A stretch of 64,000 nt of DNA from Bacteroidaceae bacterium (GTDB taxonomy: Bacteria; Bacteroidota; Bacteroidia; Bacteroidales; Bacteroidaceae): contig JAEESE010000001.1 in assembly GCA_016286165.1 (NCBI GenBank), positions 186,001-250,000 of the forward strand. Reading direction: 5' to 3'. The notes beneath the pieces were generated by a model. The model worked only from the letters and a program-made list of their open reading frames with translations. It had not been told where the DNA came from and made no database searches. Below are positions 6,931-13,783 of the stretch, piece after piece. The translations under genes and the position numbers were made by a program. Positions within the stretch are counted from its first letter, which is position 1; each line of letters begins with the position of its first letter.

Positions 6931-7700
6931 TGAACGCTTTCAATCCATACTCCCACCGCTTCGAACGCGTGGTAATGGCGGTGATTCTCGTGAACTCCAT
7001 CGTCATCTTCCTCGCTGCATCAGGCTACAAGTGGCCGTGGCTGCTGACGCTGGACATCCTGTGCTCGCTGTTCTTCATCGTGGAAATGGCGCTGAAGATG
7101 CGTCACGACGGTGTACTCGGCTACTGGCGTCGTGGCTGGAACGTGCTCGACGGCACACTGGTGCTGCTGTCGGTGCCCTCGATAATCTTCTTCTTCCTGC
7201 CGCTGACCGACCTGTCGTTCCTGCTCATCCTGCGCCTGCTGCGCGCCTTCCGTTTCTTCCGCGTGATGCATTTCTTCCCGGGTGCTGAGCAGATAGGGCG
7301 CAACTTCCGCAAGGCCCTGCGCGAGAGCATGTCGCTCTTTGCCGGCTACGTGATCATCATCCTGGTCTTCGCCATACTCTCCACCTCGCTGTTCGGACAC
7401 GTGGCACCGCAGTACTTCGGCACGCCGTGGGAATCCATCTACAGCGTGTTCCGCCTCTGCACCATCGAGGGGTGGTACGACATCCCCGACTCTGTCTCCG
7501 CAGCCTACGGCTCGTGGGGCGTGCTGGGCGTTCGCCTCTACTTCGTCCTGCTGCTCATCCTTGGCGGCGTCATCGGCCTCTCCCTCATCAACTCCGTCTT
7601 CGTCGACGCCATGGTGAGCGACAACAACGACGAGGTGCTTCAGCGGATAAAGGAGTTGGAGGAGAAGATAGATAAATTGTTGGAAAAAGATAAAGAATAA
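6927..7700 (+). CDS. Voltage-gated cation channel (NaChBac-like ion transporter)
   Basis: A 257-aa six-helix protein. S1-S3 are followed by an Arg-rich S4 (LRLLRAFRFFRVMHFF, positive residues every third position), then S5, a pore loop and S6. The selectivity-filter segment FRLCTIEGWYDI resembles TxExW filters of bacterial Na+ channels and eukaryotic Ca2+ channel repeats, suggesting a Na+/Ca2+-type pore rather than K+. A C-terminal coiled coil (VLQRIKELEEKIDKLL) would support tetramer assembly, as in known bacterial channels. Its ATG overlaps the R-M stop (ATGA), implying translational coupling. Related 'ion transporter' genes also occur outside R-M loci, so the link may be incidental. Confidence 0.85.
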   Translation: MMNAFNPYSHRFERVVMAVILVNSIVIFLAASGYKWPWLLTLDILCSLFFIVEMALKMRHDGVLGYWRRGWNVLDGTLVLLSVPSIIFFFLPLTDLSFLLILRLLRAFRFFRVMHFFPGAEQIGRNFRKALRESMSLFAGYVIIILVFAILSTSLFGHVAPQYFGTPWESIYSVFRLCTIEGWYDIPDSVSAAYGSWGVLGVRLYFVLLLILGGVIGLSLINSVFVDAMVSDNNDEVLQRIKELEEKIDKLLEKDKE

Positions 7701-7705
7701 AGACT

Positions 7706-8839
7706 ATGGATTATACAAAAATACCTAAAATCATAATATATAGGCCCAAGACAATAGATAAGCTTGCTGAAATGCATCCAATGAATGCTACTATTATCAA
7801 GCGCCTAATGAAATTGGAAACATGGGAGGAAAAGGATCCCGAACGTGTGATAGCTCCTTGCTTAAACACAGCATACTACATTTGTACGATAATGCGAATG
7901 GAAAAAGACGCCACATATCGCTTGCAGTCTTATCGATCAATAGCAAAACAAGGATACATACAGGAAACCAACTGTCATGTGCGAGAGCAGTGTGTAACGC
8001 TGTCGTTGGTTGCGGTATTAATCGAACATAGTACTCCTGTTTGGCGCAATAAGTTGCAAGAAATAGCAGACGAACTTCTTAATTATGCTATAAAACTCAG
8101 GGAAATTAGAGAAGTTGAGAGTATAGAAGGAGTACAGTATACTCAGGTAATCGATTTATTGGGACTTCCAATGTTCATAAAAAAAGGTTTGGACGATTCT
8201 TGGGTACTGCCGGACGAACTGTTTCAGCCACGTATAATTAATGAAAGGGTCCTATTCGACCTAAAATATGACCCCACATTCAAATGGGATAAATTGTTAT
8301 TTCGCTTTGCGGATGAAGAGATTCATGATCTTATAGACGGTCTTGGAAAAACACAACAAGAAAAAGCTACACTCATTCAGTCTATATGGAGTGATTATCT
8401 TGATACATATAAAAAATTGGGAATTCCGCTTCATAATACTTATAAACTATTGAAAGTAATTGCACAAGAATTCTGTCCTGATTGTTTGAAGGATACGGGG
8501 CTTTTTAATAGCCAGGAGAACAATAGAGAAGAATCCTGCTCGGAGATTGCTAAACAGGAAGAGATAATACAAGACCTGCAGAATAAGGCCAAGGGGTTAA
8601 CACGTGAACAAGCACCGCTTTTTGTTCACGCATTGGCTACTTATTTGAAGTTCAACTTCACCAATAAAAAAGCATCTCTTGCTCCCTTAACGAACAAATT
8701 ATTCGGATGGGGGGTGTCGTCAATGGAGAAGCGACTAACCGAAGGGTATTCAACTGCCGATAGAAATTATGTCGCCGACCTCTTCAAAGAATTGAAGCCA
8801 GAGTTTGCTGAACACATAAAAAATTTCGATAAATTGTGA
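7706..8839 (+). CDS. Unknown 377-aa protein, third gene of the R-M/channel operon
   Basis: It starts 5 bp after the channel stop. I do not recognise the family. The protein is mostly helical, without signal peptide or membrane segment. A central part is rich in hydrophobic helices and there is a CPDC pair (EFCPDCLKDTG). The C-terminal ~85 residues (LTREQAPLFVHAL ... NKLFGWGVSSMEKRLTEG ... YVADLFKEL) look like a separate small helical domain. Base composition is clearly more AT-rich than the channel gene and like the swapped block in the R-M gene, suggesting separate acquisition. An accessory or defence role is inferred only from operon position. Confidence 0.7.
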   Translation: MDYTKIPKIIIYRPKTIDKLAEMHPMNATIIKRLMKLETWEEKDPERVIAPCLNTAYYICTIMRMEKDATYRLQSYRSIAKQGYIQETNCHVREQCVTLSLVAVLIEHSTPVWRNKLQEIADELLNYAIKLREIREVESIEGVQYTQVIDLLGLPMFIKKGLDDSWVLPDELFQPRIINERVLFDLKYDPTFKWDKLLFRFADEEIHDLIDGLGKTQQEKATLIQSIWSDYLDTYKKLGIPLHNTYKLLKVIAQEFCPDCLKDTGLFNSQENNREESCSEIAKQEEIIQDLQNKAKGLTREQAPLFVHALATYLKFNFTNKKASLAPLTNKLFGWGVSSMEKRLTEGYSTADRNYVADLFKELKPEFAEHIKNFDKL

Positions 8840-8870
8840 TAGTAAGCAAGTGTTTTATCACATTCGCCGA

Positions 8871-8959
8871 GGTGACCCTAATCGTTATTTGCTGGTGACC
8901 CTAACGTATAATTGAGGTGACCCCAACCTCTACAAAAGGCGACCCTTTCCACGTCTTGT
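8871..8959. repeat. Iteron-like direct repeats GGTGACCC at 22-23 bp spacing
   Basis: GGTGACCC(T/C) starts at 8871, 8894 and 8916, and a variant GGCGACCC at 8938, spaced 23, 22 and 22 bp. Two copies extend to GGTGACCCTAA. The spacing places the motif on one face of the helix. The last copy forms the left arm of the following terminator hairpin. The site lies between the operon end and the DUF3987 promoter. Confidence 0.8.
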
Positions 8960-8979
8960 GAAAGGGTCTCTTTTCTTTT
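8941..8979 (+). terminator. Rho-independent terminator of the R-M/channel/unknown operon
   Basis: A perfect 9-bp stem GACCCTTTC / GAAAGGGTC with a 10-nt loop is followed by TCTTTTCTTTT, about 100 bp after the stop at 8839. Confidence 0.85.
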
Positions 8980-9020
8980 AAGTTCTTGATTTATTGCTTG
9001 ATAGTTAAGGCAATAATGAT

Positions 9021-9028
9021 TACCTTTG
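9021..9028 (+). promoter_or_regulatory. Promoter -7 box (TACCTTTG) for the DUF3987 gene
   Basis: TACCTTTG with a TTG at 8998-9000 (20-nt spacing) is a near-ideal Bacteroidetes promoter. Transcription would start a few bases into or before the hairpin at 9028-9060. Confidence 0.75.
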
Positions 9029-9209
9029 CACCGCGAAGTAAAAGTTAGACTTCGAGGTGCATTTTGTTTTTGTGCCTGTCCGGGAGTAAACCTTTCACAA
9101 GCAAAACGCGTTCTATAGGGAAGCTTACTGAGCACGGTACCCGTCAGTCCCCGAAAACGTCTATAGGGGCTGAAGTGCAAGACATCATTCAAACAAAAAA
9201 AAAGTTTAT
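9029..9209 (+). ncRNA. Structured 5' leader (candidate cis-RNA) of the DUF3987 gene
   Basis: About 180 nt between promoter and start codon. It opens with a long hairpin at the predicted 5' end (GCACC, CGAAGT, loop, ACTTCG, GGTGC; 9028-9060). Further down are two related segments, GTTCTATAGGGAAGC and GTCTATAGGGGCTGAAG, with a CCCC/GGGG pairing possibility in the second. No ORF is apparent in it. It could be a regulatory leader or an element-encoded RNA; I do not recognise a known riboswitch. Confidence 0.45.
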
Positions 9210-11609
9210 ATGACAGTAACTTTTGCAATGAATCCCCGTTCGAAGAATCCATCGACGGGTGAGATCGAGAAGAAGTACAATCGTGGCTATGCCGAGCCGG
9301 CAACGGTGGCACAGGTCATGGAGATGTTGTTCGGAGGCATCGGCGGCGTGAAGAACATCGTGAAAGCCGTACGCGAAGGCCACGAGGAACTGAAGGAAAC
9401 GCTGCCCTTCCTATGCCCCCACTACAGCCAGTTCCGCGGCAACCACCGCGCTCAGGCCGACATCATGCCCGAAGCGTTCACGTTCAAGACTTGCATTGAC
9501 GTTGACGACAAGGACTTGGTGGCTCAGGCCATCGAGAAGGCGCTGAACGTCAACGAGAGTCCGTTCTCGGAATTCCAAGGCCTGGTGGAGTACATTGAAT
9601 ACTCCGCGCGCAAGAAGGTGCACATCTGGATACGTCTGCCCAAGGGCATGACGGTAGAGGAGGCACAGCGTGCTTTCTGCGATGAAATAGGTGTGCCCTA
9701 CGACGAGAGTTGCATCACGCCCGAGCGTTTCATCTACATGACCGGCGACGAGGTCTATCGCTCCGACCATTGGTTGGAACCGCTCTCTGAGGCCGACATC
9801 GCCGACCGACAGGAAGCATTCCGCAGCCGGGGGCTGGACGTTGACGGCAGGAAGCCAAGCACAGGACACCAGGCGGAAACCTTGCCGAAGACCGGTTCAC
9901 AGGCACAAAGCACCGGCACGGCAACAGCCCAGAAAGGTGCTACCGACGTCACTCCCGCCGACAAGCGCACACGCTTCATCTTCGAAGAAATCATGAAGAA
10001 GGAAGGGCTCACCGTTGCCGACCTCAACGAAGAGGGCGGTCGCCATAATGCTGTGAAGATGATTCTTGCCCACGCCACACAACTGTTGAAGGAGGGTGAG
10101 TTCATGGGGGCGTTGAGCGAGCTGATGCCAAGCTGGCATGAAAAGGAGTTTCAACAGCTCGTTAAGGACTTCTACGCCAAGTACTACGACGAGAGTGCCA
10201 AGCTGACTGAGTTCCAAAAGGATGTGTTCCGCAAGAGCCGTAAGCTTAATGTCCAACAGGATGAGGAGAATGTTCATCAGACTGCCGCTCCTGTCTATGG
10301 CGATACAGCGTCCCTTTCCGAGATCTATGCCTCTGCACAGCCGCCTCTGCTGCCCGAGAAGAAACCAGCATTGGTTAAGGCTGTGACGTCGCAGACACCG
10401 AAGGAAATGGTTCCGACGGTAGCACAGGGAATGTTTCCTGCATTGGGCGTCTATCCTCGTGACCTACGTTTCATGTACACCGACAACCTGTACCGTGAGC
10501 TGCGCATCAACTGCCTTACCATAGGCGGAACGGGCAGCGGCAAGGACACCAGTTTGAAGCAACCGTTGAAGCACATCACGGCTCCTATGGTGGAACGCGA
10601 CACGGTGAACCGCCAACGCCTGAAGGAGTACAACGAGCAGTACAACAGCACGAAAGCGAGTAATGACAAGCCCAAGCGGCCTGCAGACCTCATCATCCAA
10701 AAGGTTGGTTCCGACCTCACTCCAGCACGCTTGGCACAACTGATGGACGACTCACAGGGCGCTTTCCTCTACACGCATCTGCATGAGTTCGAGCAGTGGT
10801 ATGGCATCGAAGGCCTCCGCGGACAGACCTGCACGTTCAAGAACCTGAAGCTGGCCGACGATGAGGACAATCCCTTCGGACAGGAACGAGCCAGCGCGCA
10901 GAGTGTCAACTATATGGGACCTCTTGGCTTGAACTGGAACGCCAGCACTACGCCGAATAAGATTCAAAGCATGTTCCGTTACGTGATGGTTGACGGCCCT
11001 TTGAGCCGCGTATGTCTGGCCACGACTCCCGACGTAGGCCTGGCAGCTCCCATGCCCCGCTACGGACGTTATGACGAACGCTATGACAAGGCGCTGCAGC
11101 CTTACATCGAGAACTTGCAGAAGGCCACTGGCGACATCACCTGCCATCCTGCTTTGCGACTCGCAGAAAAGCTTAAGGCGGAGTGCGATCAGTACACGAT
11201 AAAAACACAGGACGAGGTGTTTGACAACCTCAGCCATCGTGCACTCGTCCACGCCTTCCGCAAAGCCTGTCTGCTCTATGCCGCCAACGGCATGAAGTGG
11301 GAGAAGTCCATCGAGGGTTTCTGTCGCTGGAGCCTCCACTACGACCTGTGGCTGAAGCTTCACTTCTTTGCCGACATGATTCGCAAGGCCGATGAACAAA
11401 TGCAGACCTCCAAACGAGGCCCACGTAACCTGCTCGAGCAGATTAAAACCAACGAGGATGGTGTGTTCACCTACCTCGAAGCCGTCAACGTCCGTCAGAA
11501 GAACGGCAAGGACGAGGCTGGCACCCGCAACATGCTGAGCCAATGGAAATCACGAGGCTACATCGAAGACCTCGGCGATGGCAAGTACAGGAAACTCAAA
11601 GCGTCGTGA
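9210..11609 (+). CDS. VirE N-terminal (BT4734-like) / DUF3987 P-loop protein, primase-helicase-like
   Basis: A 799-aa protein of the type common in Bacteroidales accessory loci. Residues about 1-215 match the BT4734/VirE-N-like part, with a primase-like acidic pattern (TCIDVDDKDL) and VHIWIRLPKGMTVEEA...PERFIYMTGDEVYR. A linker follows, then a helical segment (about 250-340) and an ATPase-like domain with Walker A GGTGSGKDTS (about residue 435) and LYTHLHEFEQWYG. A C-terminal winged-helix-like end (EDGVFTYLEAV...MLSQWKSRGYIEDL) closes it. The family's role is unproven; relatives sit with HU-like and smalltalk genes and in mobile elements, suggesting replication or DNA transactions of an element. 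Upstream lie iteron-like repeats and a structured leader; immediately downstream is TGACAGATGACAG. Confidence 0.75.
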   Translation: MTVTFAMNPRSKNPSTGEIEKKYNRGYAEPATVAQVMEMLFGGIGGVKNIVKAVREGHEELKETLPFLCPHYSQFRGNHRAQADIMPEAFTFKTCIDVDDKDLVAQAIEKALNVNESPFSEFQGLVEYIEYSARKKVHIWIRLPKGMTVEEAQRAFCDEIGVPYDESCITPERFIYMTGDEVYRSDHWLEPLSEADIADRQEAFRSRGLDVDGRKPSTGHQAETLPKTGSQAQSTGTATAQKGATDVTPADKRTRFIFEEIMKKEGLTVADLNEEGGRHNAVKMILAHATQLLKEGEFMGALSELMPSWHEKEFQQLVKDFYAKYYDESAKLTEFQKDVFRKSRKLNVQQDEENVHQTAAPVYGDTASLSEIYASAQPPLLPEKKPALVKAVTSQTPKEMVPTVAQGMFPALGVYPRDLRFMYTDNLYRELRINCLTIGGTGSGKDTSLKQPLKHITAPMVERDTVNRQRLKEYNEQYNSTKASNDKPKRPADLIIQKVGSDLTPARLAQLMDDSQGAFLYTHLHEFEQWYGIEGLRGQTCTFKNLKLADDEDNPFGQERASAQSVNYMGPLGLNWNASTTPNKIQSMFRYVMVDGPLSRVCLATTPDVGLAAPMPRYGRYDERYDKALQPYIENLQKATGDITCHPALRLAEKLKAECDQYTIKTQDEVFDNLSHRALVHAFRKACLLYAANGMKWEKSIEGFCRWSLHYDLWLKLHFFADMIRKADEQMQTSKRGPRNLLEQIKTNEDGVFTYLEAVNVRQKNGKDEAGTRNMLSQWKSRGYIEDLGDGKYRKLKAS

Positions 11610-11986
11610 CAAATGACAGATGACAGTTTCGATGTGAACAGCCACAAATGGTACTACACGAGTCCAAGCACCCAATAACGAGAAGGTTGTCATCGTGAAG
11701 GTTGGGGAGAGGACTGTGAAGGTGGCAAAGTAGTAAAGTCACTTGTAGACAGGAATAATTCGCATTCGTTAGAAGTGTCGGCAGAACTGGATACTTTCTG
11801 ACAATAGGCAACAACCAACCAAATCCGCCGGGCACATCTTCACCTGATGTCTCCGGCGGACTGCATTCTGTTAATTGCTATCGTCGGTTTCCGCAGACCT
11901 GCGAATAAAGGGGATTTCTTTTGGCGGTTCGGAAAAAAATGTGTAATTTTGTGCCATCAATAGGAACATTTTAATCATTTACTGTT
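11610..11986. other. Intergenic gap after the DUF3987 gene
   Basis: 377 bp with no convincing gene. It begins with a TGACAAATGACAGATGACAG motif (the same unit as the 3.8-4.0 kb inverted repeat). At 11825-11859 there is a hairpin CCGCCGG...ACATC-TTCACC-TGATGT...CCGGCGG without a T-tract. A 21-codon ATG ORF at 11613 looks fortuitous. The promoter of the next gene closes the gap. Confidence 0.6.
11944..11951 (+). promoter_or_regulatory. Promoter -7 box (TAATTTTG) for the tandem hydrolase gene
   Basis: TAATTTTG with TTG at 11921-11923 (20-nt spacing), 35 bp before the start codon. Confidence 0.7.
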
Positions 11987-13777
11987 ATGAAACGGAACCG
12001 TTTATTCTTCTTTATTCTATCTTCATTCTTCGCTCTGTTCGGCGTCGGCTCAGCTTATGCACAGCCTGCAGGCGGTTTCGGCGGATGGCAAAGGCCGCAG
12101 GTTAATCTTCAGACTTCGCAGCAATGGAAGGATGTGAACTATGCCGGCGACGATCAGGCGTTCCACACCTGCGATATCTATCTGCCTAAGCAGGAACGGG
12201 CGAGCTACCCCGTGGTGATTCATATCTACGGCAGCGCATGGTTCAGCAACAACAGCAAGGGTGCTGCCGACCTGGGCACCATCGTCAACGCGTTGCTGAA
12301 TGCCGGCTACGCCGTGGTGTGCCCCAACCACCGCTCGAGCATGGACGCCAAATGGCCTGCCCAGATTCACGACATCAAGGCGGTAATCCGTTTTGTGCGG
12401 GGTGAGGCCGCTAAGTATAAGTTCGACCCGTCGTTCGTCGCCACCAGCGGCTTCTCGTCGGGCGGTCACCTATCGTCGATGGCTGCCGTGACCAGCGGCA
12501 CGAAGACAACTAAGGTGGGCTCGGTGGACATCGACCTCGAAGGTTCATTAGGTAATTTCACTAACCAGAGCAGCAGGGTGAATGCCGCCTGCGACTGGAG
12601 CGGACCTATCGACCTGACGGCAATGGACTGCGGCGAGCACATGACGATGGGCGAGAACAGCCCCGAGGATGTGCTGCTGAACTCCAAGCTTGCCGACGAG
12701 CCCGACAAATACCGCAGCCTGAGTGCCACAAGCTATATCGATGCCAACGACCCGCCCGTGATCATCTTCCACGGCGAGAAGGATAACGTGGTGCCGTGCT
12801 GTCAGGGCAAGGCGTTCTTCGAGCAGCTGAAGGCTGCCGGCGTGAAGACGGAAGCTACCTTCGTGCCCGAGGGCGGTCATGGCATGGGAATGTATGGCGA
12901 CGAGAACCTCCAGAAGATGGTTAGCTTCCTTGATGCTGCACGCATGGGCAGAAGCCGCGTGCTGGAGGATGGCGGCACGGGGGCTTACAAGGCTATCATG
13001 AAGGAGGACAGCTCGCTGCCCGAGCATACCATCTTGGTGCCGCAGGACCTCACGCCGTTCTCGCAGAAGAAGCCGCTGCCCGTGCTGGTATGGGGCAACG
13101 GGGCGTGTGCCAACTCGCCGTTCGAGCATGTTAATTTCCTCAACGAGATAGCGTCGCACGGATATATCGTGCTGGCCACGGGCTTTATTCCGATGAACGA
13201 TGAGTGGTACCGCGGTCCTATGTCGCGCTCGGAGCAACAGATAGAGTCTATTGACTGGATAATAGCCCAGAACGCCAATCCCGCTTCGCCTTACTATCAG
13301 AAGATTGACGTGAAGAATATTTGTGTGGCAGGCATGTCGTGCGGCGGATTGCAGTCGCTCTACAACTGCGCCGACCCGCGTATCAAGACGTTGATGATCT
13401 GCAACAGCGGACTCTTCAACCGCGATAATGCCAATACCGCCGTAGGCGGAATGCCGATGCCTCCCAAGGAGAAGCTCAACGAGATTCACACGCCTATCAT
13501 CTATATCCTTGGCGGCGAAAAGGACATAGCCTACGGCAACGGCATGGATGATTTCCATCGCATCAACCATGTGCCGGCATGCGCAGCCAACTTCCCCGTA
13601 GGCCACGGCGGCACATATCGTCAGCCTCATGGCGGCGAGTTCACGGTAGTGGCCCTGGCTTGGCTCGACTGGCAACTGAAGGGCGACAAGCAGGCTGCCA
13701 AAATGTTCAAGGGCAAGGATTGCCTGCTGTCGAAGCGTCAGGGGTGGACGATTGAGAAGAACGGGAAGATGAAGTGA
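11987..13777 (+). CDS. Secreted two-domain alpha/beta hydrolase
   Basis: 596 aa with a clear signal peptide (MKRNRLFFFILSSFFALFGVGSAYAQ). There are two alpha/beta-hydrolase domains in tandem. Domain 1 (about 45-315) has the nucleophile elbow GFSSG (Ser157), acid HGEKDNVV and GGHGMG as the His. Domain 2 (about 335-580) has GMSCGG (Ser451), LGGEKDIAYG and GHGGTY. Domain 1 resembles carbohydrate-esterase/lipase-like enzymes; domain 2 resembles chlorophyllase/PAF-acetylhydrolase-like folds with an extended GNGACANSP segment. The likely role is ester hydrolysis in the periplasm or outside the cell, perhaps deacylating dietary or host glycans. The exact substrate cannot be read from sequence. The AGCS symporter gene follows 6 bp later, so they may be cotranscribed. 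Confidence 0.8.
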   Translation: MKRNRLFFFILSSFFALFGVGSAYAQPAGGFGGWQRPQVNLQTSQQWKDVNYAGDDQAFHTCDIYLPKQERASYPVVIHIYGSAWFSNNSKGAADLGTIVNALLNAGYAVVCPNHRSSMDAKWPAQIHDIKAVIRFVRGEAAKYKFDPSFVATSGFSSGGHLSSMAAVTSGTKTTKVGSVDIDLEGSLGNFTNQSSRVNAACDWSGPIDLTAMDCGEHMTMGENSPEDVLLNSKLADEPDKYRSLSATSYIDANDPPVIIFHGEKDNVVPCCQGKAFFEQLKAAGVKTEATFVPEGGHGMGMYGDENLQKMVSFLDAARMGRSRVLEDGGTGAYKAIMKEDSSLPEHTILVPQDLTPFSQKKPLPVLVWGNGACANSPFEHVNFLNEIASHGYIVLATGFIPMNDEWYRGPMSRSEQQIESIDWIIAQNANPASPYYQKIDVKNICVAGMSCGGLQSLYNCADPRIKTLMICNSGLFNRDNANTAVGGMPMPPKEKLNEIHTPIIYILGGEKDIAYGNGMDDFHRINHVPACAANFPVGHGGTYRQPHGGEFTVVALAWLDWQLKGDKQAAKMFKGKDCLLSKRQGWTIEKNGKMK

Positions 13778-13783
13778 GCCCCA

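Noticed and set aside
11613-11678. 21-codon ORF after the DUF3987 gene
   Set aside because: It starts inside the TGACAGATGACAG repeat, is very short and has no recognisable features.
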